DNA of 48,075 nucleotides from contig NZ_JAQMTY010000031.1 in the NCBI RefSeq assembly GCF_028330765.1, positions 1 to 48,075 of the forward strand, in the 5' to 3' direction. The translations under genes were made by a program, and so were the position numbers. Shown here in pieces: positions 1-8,653 of this stretch. The notes under the pieces are model-generated. The model had not been told where the DNA came from, searched no databases, and saw only the letters and a program-made list of their open reading frames with translations. The number at the start of each line of letters is the position of its first letter. Position 1 is the first letter of the stretch. Origin of the DNA: Spirulina subsalsa CS-330. GTDB lineage: Bacteria; Cyanobacteriota; Cyanobacteriia; Cyanobacteriales; Spirulinaceae.

Positions 1-31
1 AAACTGCTCTTAACGATGTTCACCTTCTCTC

Positions 32-105
32 GATCCCCCCTAGCCCCCCTTAAAAAGGGGGGAACGAAAAAAAGTCCCCCTTTTTAAGGGGGATTTAGGG
101 GGATC
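32..105. repeat. Composite palindromic dispersed repeat (C5/G5 family)
   Basis: Two inverted copies of an element of about 30 bp begin and end with GATCCCCC and carry an inner CCCCCTTTTTAAGGGGG-type palindrome. They are separated by a short A-rich stretch. Related copies lie at 30801-30940 and 46285-46314, so this is a dispersed repeat and not a gene-specific terminator. It sits about 140 bp beyond the 3' end of the tamB-like gene. The rest of 1-244 shows no convincing coding region. Confidence 0.75.
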
Positions 106-244
106 AAACGCAGACGAGGCCAACATTTGAACGTTATGTACAAGCAGTAGCCCACGGGGCGAGGGGCTTCTAATCTGTACGTGATGATTAACGAGCCGCT
201 TAACGGCTGATGTACCCTTGATTGAGTCACCGGGGACATGTCGG

Positions 245-3200
245 TTAAAAGCGTGTTTCAAACTCAATCGAGCCGCGACTATCGCCTTGGAAATCCGTAG
301 AGCCGCGAATCGTCAAGTTGTCATTGATGCGATAGCGGATGTTGTACCGGGTGTCTTGGCCGGGTGGGGTAATAAACTGCAACACGGAAAGAGAAAAATC
401 ATTAGCGATCGTTTTGCCCACTTCCACGGCGATTCCTAAGGTTCCCGTCGTGCTGTCTTCATTCAACACTTGAGCCGGAAAGACCCGAAATTCACTTAAG
501 CTCAACGCATTACTAATCGTCTGCTGCAAGTCTCCAAACAAGGTTGTTCCGGCAATATTGGCCAACCCTCCCACGAGGGCCGTGTTATCACCACCGGCGA
601 CAGAATTGATAAAACTGCCGCCGAGGAGGGCGAGAATTTCTGTATCGCTGCGGGCGGGGCTGCTGCTGAGGTCGATCAGTTGTTGGCGGGGGCGAGTGCC
701 GCTTTGAGCGGTGGCGCGGAGGGTTTCGGCGAGTTCAAAGGCGGTGGCGTTGATATCCGCTCGTACCGTTAGATTTTGAATTCCTCCGACACCGACCGGA
801 CTATCACTGACCTCAGCCGAGAGGGATTCCACCGCAAAGGTGCGCCGACTTGTTTCAATCACAGACCCGACAAGGCGCAAATCGAGGAAGGGATCAAGGC
901 CGTTGAGGGGGTTGAGCACGGCTACGTTGTTGTAGTTGTTGTCAAGGCGGAAGGTGGTGGTAAATAAATTGACATAGCCGGAATTGAGATCAATGACACC
1001 ATCGGGCTGTAGGTCACTAAAGCTGCCGTTTAAGACAAGATCTCCTTGGGCGACGAGATCGAGGATGGGGTAGAGCCGAATCCGGAAATCATCGGCGAGG
1101 ATGAGGCGCAGATCACGAAATTCAAAAAAACCATTGCTGGGTTCTGCGGTGGGGCTGTCATCGGCTGCACCGCTGAGGGAGGCTGCGCCGAGGAGTTGAA
1201 CATTGCCGTTGGTGACGTTGACGTTGCCGGTGATTTCGGGGGCGAGGGCGGTGCCGAGGATTTGGACTGAGCCGCCGACGATGCCGGAAAAAACGCCCTG
1301 AAGAGCGATCGCCAGTTGATCCAACGTCACGGTTAAGGGATTCTCTAGGGCTTGGCGTTGGAAGGTGGGAAGACTGCCCGCCACGGTGAGGGAGCCGCCC
1401 CCAAAGTCCCCTGTGATCGACTCAATATCAATCTGGTCAAAGTTGAGGGAAATCACCCCATCTAGGTCTGTAATCGTTTCGGGGAGGAGTTTTGACCCTA
1501 GTACCCCGTCTGTGATGGTGATGCTGCCGTCGGCGACGAGGGATTCGAGGGCGAAGCGATCGGGGTTAACCTGGCCGCGAATATCCACGTTGACATCACC
1601 GCTGCCGCCTTGCCAGATCAGGTTTTGGCGGCTGATGATGTTGAGAATGGCCAAACCGTCGTCTTGGACTCTGGCGGTGAGGGTGGCTTGGTTATCGCTG
1701 GGGGGGAGAGTGCCGGGGATGGGCAGTTGATAGGGGAATTGGCCGGCGGCGGTGAGGGGGGTTCCGTCTGCCATGAGGGTGCTGGTGGCGCTGAAGCGGA
1801 GTTTGGCGTTGTTGTAGCTAAAGTTGGCGGTGGCGGTGTCGATGGGGGTTTCGTTGACGCTGGCCCCTAGGATGTTGACGCGGCCGAGCAGGCGGGGGTT
1901 GGCGCGATCGCCCCCTAGGGTGGCCGTTAAATTAATCGTGCCGCCAAAACCAATGGCAGGCGGGAGGGGGAGCAGGTCTTGGAGGGTGATGATCGGGAAG
2001 TCGTTGATTTGCAACTGACCGGTAATTTCATCGTTGCCGAAGACTCCGGCCAGGGCTAGCACGCCTTCGGCGGTTTGGAGTTCCAAGGGGCGAATGGTCA
2101 CGATCCCCTCGGCTAGACTGCCGATCAGGGTGACGGTATCGGCTTGGTATGCGCCCCATTGCCAATCGCTGCCGTTGAGTTCCACTTGGGCATTGAGGCC
2201 GCCAATGCCCTCGCTTAATGCACCGGACAGGGTAACGGCTCCGCTAAAGGAACCGGCGATCGCATCTAAACCCGGAAACGGCAACGCATCGATACTGTCT
2301 TGGCGGCGTAGTTCGTTGAGAGCGCGAATTTCTGACAATCGACTGAGGCGATCGCCGAGGGAATCATCGGGACGACCCACCCCCAAGGTATTGAGATCCG
2401 CCGCCTGACCCGGTGCAGGCTGGCCGAAGGTGTTGCTAATCCGCAGCAGGTCGGAAAATTTCACCAGGTCTAAGGCAGCAAAAATATCCTCCACGCGGCC
2501 ATTTTCGATCGCCACAGTGCCGTCTACCCGTGGCTCTGGCCCGGTGGGGATCAGGCTGCCGTTGATCTCGTAGAGGGTGCTGCCGGTTTGCAAGCGAGCC
2601 TCCCGCAGCGCGATCGCATTGCCCACATATTGCAGATCCCCCGTGAAGCGATCGCCCCGCAGTTGCCCCACCACGGGCTTTTCAATGGTGACAGACCCCG
2701 CCACGCCCCAATTGCGCCAATCAACGGTAAATTGCCCGGTGAGATCCCCCGCGAGGGGTTGGGCGGCGATCAGGGGTGGCAGGAGGCCGTTGGGTAAAAA
2801 GGGTTTGGCTTGGGCGAGGGGAAATTGAGTCAGGGACGCGGTGAGAATGTTGTTTTCCGTGCGCCCGGTGGCGATCAGTTGATCCAGGCGGAGATCAAAA
2901 GTGGTGGGGAGGTAGTTGGCGTTGAGGGTGACGAGGATGCGATCGCCTTCTGCCTGCTCAGACCGCAGGGCGATTTCACTGCCCCCCGGTTGCAGCGACA
3001 CCGGCCCCGTCAAGATCGGGTCAAGCTGAAACTGATTCACCGCCACATTCACCAAGCTGAGATCTCCCTCAATTTGGGGCGCGGTTAATGTCCCCGCAAT
3101 TCGGCCTTCAAAACTGGTCAAGCCCCGCAAATCTGCCCAGGCCGCCGCCGTCGGGAGAGTGACAAATTGGGCCGCCACCTCCGGCAAGGCGGCCAAGTCC

Positions 3201-6007
3201 AAATTCTGAGCGATGACCCCCAAATCCACCCGCTGCACCACCGCCGCATCGAGTTGCCCCCGCAACAGGCGCGGCAAATCAAACTGAAGATAGCCCTGGG
3301 CTGTCAACTGTTCGCCCCCCTGCAATCGATTCAGGGTGAGCCGCCCGTCTCGCCAACCAAACTCCGCATCAATCGGATCGCGCACGGCGATTAACCCCTC
3401 ACTGAACCGCACCGCGCCTTGGGCTTGGAATTGGGCGAGATCAAACAGGGGGAACCGGACATCCAATTGTCCGGTGAGTTGTCCCCGTAACAGGTTGGAA
3501 TAGGGGGCAAGGGCGATATTGTCCGGCAAGAGGCGAGCGGTGAGGGTGCGATCGCGCAGGCTAAATTGTGGGATGGCGAGGCGATCGCGCCCCATCTGGG
3601 CTGTGCCCTGGCCTTGGAGTTGCAGGGTTTCCACCGTGAAGCGACGGGGAATCACGCCGGCCATGGTGACGCGGCTCTGCAAGGATTGCCCAAAGGCGGC
3701 CGGGAGTTGCGGTAACAGTTGCCGCGAGTTGATCCCCTCACCCTGCACCTGGGCCGTCCAATTGCGATCGCTGAGGGTAAACGCCACATTGCCCGTCCCT
3801 CCTCCCAACCCAGAGGCGATCGCCATTCCGTTCACCTGCAAGCCATCCCAGATCCCCAAGAATCCCCCCCGCAACAGAGCATTAAAGGGCGTTGCCACCT
3901 GTACCGTTGCCCCAAGCCGTCCCAGGGCTGCCCGATTGATCGGCAGTTGCCCGAAGAGTTGCGCCAGTTGCGCCATGTTCAAATTCTGAGCGTCCAGGCT
4001 GGCGGTGAGGCGATCGCCTTGCAGTCTTAACCCCAACAGTTGCGCCGTCCCCCCCGCGATCCCCACCCCCATCGCCCCCCGACTCACTAAGCGCGTCGGC
4101 CGGAACCCCGCCAAGGCTCCCGCAACGGTGAGTTGACCGTTAAGATTGCCAAGGGGTAACGTTTGCAATTGCGCCGGGAGTTGGGCGGCAAAGGGTTGCA
4201 CTGCGATATTTTGGGCTTGGAGTTGGGCGACGAATTGCCCCCCGGCCAGTTGCAATTGTGGGATGACCAGCCGTCCTGCGCCGATCCTGGTTTGGGTTTG
4301 GCCGGTGATGGCGATCGCGTCTAAATTCAGCGCCTCCCAACGCCCCGCCACCCGCAGGCGGGCATCGGTTGCCCCCAAGGGCAAATCCAGCGGCAGGCGC
4401 AACTGTTGGGCAAAAACAGTGGCTTGCCAGGTGTTTTCCGTCAAGCCCACATTGCCCACTTGGACTCGACCGCCGAGGAGATCCGTACTGAGCAACACCT
4501 GAGCGGCTTGCCAATTGTTGAGGGGAAGGCTCACCGTGGCGTTGCCGGACGTGGTACCGAGGGCGACGGGGGTGGCGACTTGAAATGTTTGGAGAGCGCG
4601 ATTAATCGGGATCTGATTCCATTGGGTTTCGAGGAGGGCGATGGGGTTTTTGGGGTCTTTGCGGGTGGCGATCGCTTTCCCGGTGAGGCGGCCGCCAAAT
4701 TCCGGAATCAACGTCCAGGATTCAACACTGAGGGTTTGTTGTGCCACCGAGGCAATGAAGTCGGCGTTGAGCGATCGCACCCCCACCCGATCCACCCGCA
4801 ACGGCAGACAGGGCGAGGCCGTTAAACAGGCCGCCCGCACCTGTCCCCCAATTCCCAAATCCTCCAACGGCCCCAGCACTTGGGCCGTCATCGCGATCGC
4901 CCCTTGGAGAGCGATCGGTAGCTCCAACTTCTCAACCACAGCAGCCAGCAGCCGCGTCACCGCCACCGGTTCAAGGCGCACCTGTAGATCATTCTGACCA
5001 CTTAAGGACACCGCCCCATCCAGTTCCACCGGAACCGTACCCAAACGTGCCGTTGCTCCATCGATCAACACCTGATCCCCTCGGAACCGCAGTTTGGCAT
5101 TGGCCAACCGTGCCGCCGACTTCACCCCCTCCACCTGCACCGTCACGCCTTGAACCCGACCCACGCCCGTTAAGGTGGGTAAGGTTTCCAGGGTAAAGGG
5201 ATTGCCCTGCAAGGTGAGGGTCACATTCGCCCCCACGGTTCCCGTTGGGATGGTCGTGTCGAGGGGTAACGGTGGAATCAGCCGCATCACCTGGGGAATC
5301 TCCACCCCTTGCAGATTGGCGGCTAAGGTTCCCGTCAAGGTATCCAAAGACCCCGACGTTAACCCCAATTTCCCCTGCACCCGAAACCGTCCCCCTTCGG
5401 CCAACGTGCCCTGTAATTGCGTCACTTGCAGATCGTCTAAGCCGCCATTAATGAACAGATTGCCGCTGCTCACTTGGGCGACAAGGGGCGATCGCTGACT
5501 CTGATCGGGATTGCGGCGCACCACTGATGCGATCGCCTCATCCACCCGCACCGCCACCACCCGGATTTTGATCGGCAAGTTTCCCTCTTCAATCGTCGGG
5601 AGATTAATCCATTGACCATCCCGGTCTTGCTCCACATAAACCGTGGCATCCGCAAAGGTGATATCCAGTTCAAGCCGCCGCTCAAAAATGACCTTGAGGG
5701 GATTAAACCGAACCGCGACGGCTTCCGTGGTGGCATAATCCGCATCGTCGGCGGTGGTGGGGAGACGAGTCTTGTTGAAGTGGATGGCGGTGGGAGATAG
5801 GCGAGTGACCGCACCTAACTCCACTGGCCGTTCGAGGGTGTTGGTGAGTTGCTTGGCGATCAAGGGTTGCAAGAGTTGCTGCACGAGAACCCACAGCACG
5901 ATCCACGCCGACCCAGAACCCGCCACCCCAAAAATGAGCCACCAGATCCAACGGCGGCGACGGGGTTTAGGGGGATTCGGTTGAGTCTCAGGAGTTTGGT
6001 CTGTCAT
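245..6007 (-). CDS. tamB: TamB/Tic236-like translocation and assembly module protein (DUF490)
   Basis: This is a 1920-residue protein. A basic proline-rich cytoplasmic tail is followed by one transmembrane helix at about residues 20-42. The remainder is a very long stretch of short alternating beta segments with repeated LxGxLxxxG-type patterns, typical of the AsmA/TamB beta-taco fold that bridges inner and outer membranes. The C-terminal 350 or so residues resemble the TamB (DUF490) domain and end in an aromatic residue. In proteobacteria TamB works with the Omp85 protein TamA in envelope biogenesis. Cyanobacterial homologues are related to chloroplast Tic236 and probably act with cyanobacterial Omp85. 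No Omp85 gene lies in the window. The length is normal for cyanobacteria. The family call is firm; the lipid-transport or assembly role is inferred from the family. Confidence 0.9.
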   Translation of the reverse strand: MTDQTPETQPNPPKPRRRRWIWWLIFGVAGSGSAWIVLWVLVQQLLQPLIAKQLTNTLERPVELGAVTRLSPTAIHFNKTRLPTTADDADYATTEAVAVRFNPLKVIFERRLELDITFADATVYVEQDRDGQWINLPTIEEGNLPIKIRVVAVRVDEAIASVVRRNPDQSQRSPLVAQVSSGNLFINGGLDDLQVTQLQGTLAEGGRFRVQGKLGLTSGSLDTLTGTLAANLQGVEIPQVMRLIPPLPLDTTIPTGTVGANVTLTLQGNPFTLETLPTLTGVGRVQGVTVQVEGVKSAARLANAKLRFRGDQVLIDGATARLGTVPVELDGAVSLSGQNDLQVRLEPVAVTRLLAAVVEKLELPIALQGAIAMTAQVLGPLEDLGIGGQVRAACLTASPCLPLRVDRVGVRSLNADFIASVAQQTLSVESWTLIPEFGGRLTGKAIATRKDPKNPIALLETQWNQIPINRALQTFQVATPVALGTTSGNATVSLPLNNWQAAQVLLSTDLLGGRVQVGNVGLTENTWQATVFAQQLRLPLDLPLGATDARLRVAGRWEALNLDAIAITGQTQTRIGAGRLVIPQLQLAGGQFVAQLQAQNIAVQPFAAQLPAQLQTLPLGNLNGQLTVAGALAGFRPTRLVSRGAMGVGIAGGTAQLLGLRLQGDRLTASLDAQNLNMAQLAQLFGQLPINRAALGRLGATVQVATPFNALLRGGFLGIWDGLQVNGMAIASGLGGGTGNVAFTLSDRNWTAQVQGEGINSRQLLPQLPAAFGQSLQSRVTMAGVIPRRFTVETLQLQGQGTAQMGRDRLAIPQFSLRDRTLTARLLPDNIALAPYSNLLRGQLTGQLDVRFPLFDLAQFQAQGAVRFSEGLIAVRDPIDAEFGWRDGRLTLNRLQGGEQLTAQGYLQFDLPRLLRGQLDAAVVQRVDLGVIAQNLDLAALPEVAAQFVTLPTAAAWADLRGLTSFEGRIAGTLTAPQIEGDLSLVNVAVNQFQLDPILTGPVSLQPGGSEIALRSEQAEGDRILVTLNANYLPTTFDLRLDQLIATGRTENNILTASLTQFPLAQAKPFLPNGLLPPLIAAQPLAGDLTGQFTVDWRNWGVAGSVTIEKPVVGQLRGDRFTGDLQYVGNAIALREARLQTGSTLYEINGSLIPTGPEPRVDGTVAIENGRVEDIFAALDLVKFSDLLRISNTFGQPAPGQAADLNTLGVGRPDDSLGDRLSRLSEIRALNELRRQDSIDALPFPGLDAIAGSFSGAVTLSGALSEGIGGLNAQVELNGSDWQWGAYQADTVTLIGSLAEGIVTIRPLELQTAEGVLALAGVFGNDEITGQLQINDFPIITLQDLLPLPPAIGFGGTINLTATLGGDRANPRLLGRVNILGASVNETPIDTATANFSYNNAKLRFSATSTLMADGTPLTAAGQFPYQLPIPGTLPPSDNQATLTARVQDDGLAILNIISRQNLIWQGGSGDVNVDIRGQVNPDRFALESLVADGSITITDGVLGSKLLPETITDLDGVISLNFDQIDIESITGDFGGGSLTVAGSLPTFQRQALENPLTVTLDQLAIALQGVFSGIVGGSVQILGTALAPEITGNVNVTNGNVQLLGAASLSGAADDSPTAEPSNGFFEFRDLRLILADDFRIRLYPILDLVAQGDLVLNGSFSDLQPDGVIDLNSGYVNLFTTTFRLDNNYNNVAVLNPLNGLDPFLDLRLVGSVIETSRRTFAVESLSAEVSDSPVGVGGIQNLTVRADINATAFELAETLRATAQSGTRPRQQLIDLSSSPARSDTEILALLGGSFINSVAGGDNTALVGGLANIAGTTLFGDLQQTISNALSLSEFRVFPAQVLNEDSTTGTLGIAVEVGKTIANDFSLSVLQFITPPGQDTRYNIRYRINDNLTIRGSTDFQGDSRGSIEFETRF

Positions 6008-6180
6008 CGGTCAAGCACCACATTCCAGACGGTTTAACACAAAACGGGCCCAAAACGGGTAAAACCGCTGCCGTTGAGCGCAATGCCACAACCTTAGTGG
6101 TGAATTCACGACGAGAGTTACACCCATTGGCCTGGGTTGACCGAAGCTTCCCCGCTGACAGGATTCCCCGTTGCCTCCCG

Positions 6181-7743
6181 TTATCGGTTTGGGCTGAGGA
6201 GGGCAGGATTAGGGGTGGATTTAATCGCTTGACCCGATTGGGGATCAAGACGGTAGAGGGGTTGAGCGGCGGGTTGAATGGTGATGGGAGATGTTGTGTC
6301 TCCGGCTTCGGTGGCGAAACCGACATCATCTAGGGCTTTTTGGGGCTGGAGTTCGTCGGCTTTGGGGAGCATTAACGTACCACTGCCGAGGGCAATTTTA
6401 CCCAGTTCGGCTTTGGCGCGTTCTTCGGGGGTGAGGCCGCTGGTCATCACCTGCTGCATTTCAGCCATGGCCCATTTCAGGTGCGGCCCCGCATCGACGG
6501 GAACCCAATCGCCGCCGATCAGGTGTCGCCATTCAAAGTGGAGGTGGGGCCCGGTGGAGTTGCCGGTGCTGCCGACGAGGCCGATCACGTCGCCCTGTTC
6601 GACCCATTCACCCGCTTGGACGAACATTTCCGAGAGGTGGGCGTAGCGGGATTCTTGGGTTCCGTCTTCGTGGCGGAGGATGACCAGTTGACCGTAGCCG
6701 CCGGTGTATTCTGCGATCGCCACTTGCCCGTGATAACTGGCGAGCACGGGCGTACCTTGGGGCGCACCGATGTCTGTGCCGGTGTGCATCCGCCATTCCC
6801 CAAAGATGGGGTGCATCCGCCAGCCAAAGGTAGAACTAATGGAACTGGGAATGGCGAGGGGGAAGAGCAAGCCGCGATTGTTGTTGTTGGGATAGGCCGC
6901 CGGACGGCTCAGGGCTTTCTGACCCCGGTTGAGATAGGCCAGAGGCGTTTGGGGGACTTCGTGGATCGAATAGCTGCGGCCGGGTTTATTGTGGCGCTGG
7001 AGGGGGGCGGGGGGCTGCTGTTGAGCGAGGCGGGGGGCTTGTTGGAGCCGACCCGGTACGGCCATGGTGGGCGGCGGCGCGGGACGACGCACGGTGCGCT
7101 CTGGGGTCACGCCGCAACTGGCTTGACTGAGGCGACCGTTGCTAACTTGGGTTTGGCAGCCGTTGTTGCGATCGCTCACCACCACTTGGGGCCGAAGCTG
7201 CGGTCGGTTGGAGGGTTGGGCGGCGGTGGCGGGGGATTCAGCCCCGTAGGTGGTCACATCTACATAGGTTTGGGTGGCGCGTCCCGGTTGGTTGGCCACG
7301 GGGGGGCGATCGCGTAACGCCGCCGGGATCGAAGCGGGCTTGCGATCCGGCACAGATACCGTTGGCGCGGGTAATGGTTGAGGGGTTGCCGTGCGGGTGG
7401 GTTGGGGCGCAGGGGCGGGGGCGGCCACGGGCTGGGGTTTAGGCGCAGGCGCGGCCACCGGTTGGGGTCTGGGCGCGGGGGCAGCCACGGGTTGGGGCGC
7501 GGGCGCAGGGGTCTCCACTTTGGCCGGCTTCACCAATTCCGTTTGCACCGGTTGCAGCGCAGGGGGCGGGGTTTGGGCCACGGGAACCGGCGCAGCGACA
7601 CCACCGAGATTATCCACAAAGGTATCGGTTTGGGACCAAGCCAACCCACCGCTGAGGAGGCTCAACCCTCCGATCCAGCTCACGCTACGCATCAGCAGGG
7701 CATTGCGAAGAAGTCCGTACAGTGGACGTGGGGTTTGGCGCAT
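6181..7743 (-). CDS. M23 family metallopeptidase (LytM-type, secreted)
   Basis: This 520-residue protein carries a C-terminal peptidase M23/LytM domain. Visible zinc ligands are H320 and D324 in the HxxxD motif (MHTGTD) and H400/H402 in the HxH motif (GPHLHFEW). Such enzymes cut peptidoglycan cross-links or, when inactive, activate amidases. The N terminus has a basic stretch followed by a hydrophobic segment ending near AWSQ, a plausible signal peptide. A long Pro/Ala linker with 10-residue repeats follows. The frame stays open to 7911, but that would overlap the biotin ligase gene. The ATG at 7743 is preceded by GGAGAG and immediately precedes the signal peptide, so I prefer it. A 142-nt gap separates it from birA upstream. 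Confidence 0.88.
   Translation of the reverse strand: MRQTPRPLYGLLRNALLMRSVSWIGGLSLLSGGLAWSQTDTFVDNLGGVAAPVPVAQTPPPALQPVQTELVKPAKVETPAPAPQPVAAPAPRPQPVAAPAPKPQPVAAPAPAPQPTRTATPQPLPAPTVSVPDRKPASIPAALRDRPPVANQPGRATQTYVDVTTYGAESPATAAQPSNRPQLRPQVVVSDRNNGCQTQVSNGRLSQASCGVTPERTVRRPAPPPTMAVPGRLQQAPRLAQQQPPAPLQRHNKPGRSYSIHEVPQTPLAYLNRGQKALSRPAAYPNNNNRGLLFPLAIPSSISSTFGWRMHPIFGEWRMHTGTDIGAPQGTPVLASYHGQVAIAEYTGGYGQLVILRHEDGTQESRYAHLSEMFVQAGEWVEQGDVIGLVGSTGNSTGPHLHFEWRHLIGGDWVPVDAGPHLKWAMAEMQQVMTSGLTPEERAKAELGKIALGSGTLMLPKADELQPQKALDDVGFATEAGDTTSPITIQPAAQPLYRLDPQSGQAIKSTPNPALLSPNR
7431..7520 (-). repeat. Three 30-bp in-frame tandem repeats in the M23 peptidase linker
   Basis: Three consecutive 30-bp units, plus a degenerate flanking one, encode a 10-residue Pro/Ala-rich unit (QPVAAPAPxP). 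This is a flexible periplasmic or wall-spanning spacer between the signal peptide and the catalytic domain. The units differ at several bases, so they are not perfectly homogenised. Confidence 0.8.
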
Positions 7744-7885
7744 GATCTCTCCTTGTCGAGGGTGTCGTGAATGGATGGACTGACGTGTTGGGATACGATT
7801 TCGCATTTTACGCCATAGATTACGAATTATGACGGGCACGGTCGTCAGTTTAGAAGGATGCGGCTGAATTGTCGGGGCAGGGGGA

Positions 7886-8653
7886 TCAGGCGAGCGGGTC
7901 AGGATAACCAATTTGCACGGCTCCCGGTGGACAATTTAACTCGGTGTGGGCTTGCCCTCCCTGTAAGCGTACCCGTAATTCTCCCGTGGGTGTAATGCCG
8001 ATCACTTGACCGGGTGCTCCGGCTACGAATACAGATCGATGTTTGGTTTCTAAAAGTTCCCAATAGGCGGCGAGCACGTCCGGCATCGGTTGTGACTGAC
8101 CCCAGTGGTTACCCTGTTGAATGCCGGCGATCGCGATCGCTGCTAACTCTTCCAAACTCGCTACCCTAGCATCCGGATCGGTGGCGAGGGCGATCCCCGT
8201 TGCCGGGACAGGGTTACACCAATTGAGACCGACCCCCACGACGGCGATCGCCCCCCTCGGATTCACCTCCGTTTTAATCCCCCCCAGCTTACGCCCGTGC
8301 AGCAGAAGATCATTGGGCCATTTCAACCACACCGGCACAGCGCGATCGCGCAACTGCCGCGCAATCCCCCCAGCACTCAAGAGCGTCACCAAGAGCGGCG
8401 GCAGGTCGTGAATTGCGATCGCCCAGGACAAATACAAGCCCCCCACCGGCGACTGCCACACCCGCCCCCATTGCCCCCGGCCAGCGGTTTGGGATTGAGC
8501 GATCGCGCCCCCAGGAACCCCCGCCGCCGCCAACTCCCACGCGATCCGATTCGTTGAATCCACCTGTTCCACCACCCGCAACCGAGGCAGTTCAGCCCCG
8601 CCCGCCAGCGTTAACCAAGCCGCCTCAAATTGGGCGCGATCGAACCAATCCAC
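7886..8653 (-). CDS. birA: Biotin--[acetyl-CoA-carboxylase] ligase
   Basis: This 255-residue protein would activate biotin with ATP and transfer it to the biotin carboxyl carrier protein of acetyl-CoA carboxylase, in the cytoplasm. Family motifs are clear: a GRGQWGRVW biotin/ATP loop and a KWPNDLLL motif followed by KLGGI. It lacks the N-terminal helix-turn-helix of E. coli BirA, so it is a monofunctional ligase. The start is GTG at 8653, and its first base is the last base of the upstream gene's TAG (TAGTG overlap), which suggests translational coupling. The upstream partner is an unrelated FG-GAP/DUF4114 protein, a curious pairing that may only reflect compaction. Confidence 0.93.
   Translation of the reverse strand: MDWFDRAQFEAAWLTLAGGAELPRLRVVEQVDSTNRIAWELAAAGVPGGAIAQSQTAGRGQWGRVWQSPVGGLYLSWAIAIHDLPPLLVTLLSAGGIARQLRDRAVPVWLKWPNDLLLHGRKLGGIKTEVNPRGAIAVVGVGLNWCNPVPATGIALATDPDARVASLEELAAIAIAGIQQGNHWGQSQPMPDVLAAYWELLETKHRSVFVAGAPGQVIGITPTGELRVRLQGGQAHTELNCPPGAVQIGYPDPLA

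Noticed and set aside
7744-7911. Upstream extension of the M23 peptidase frame
   Set aside because: It would put 56 residues before the signal peptide and overlap birA. The ATG at 7743 has GGAGAG just upstream.
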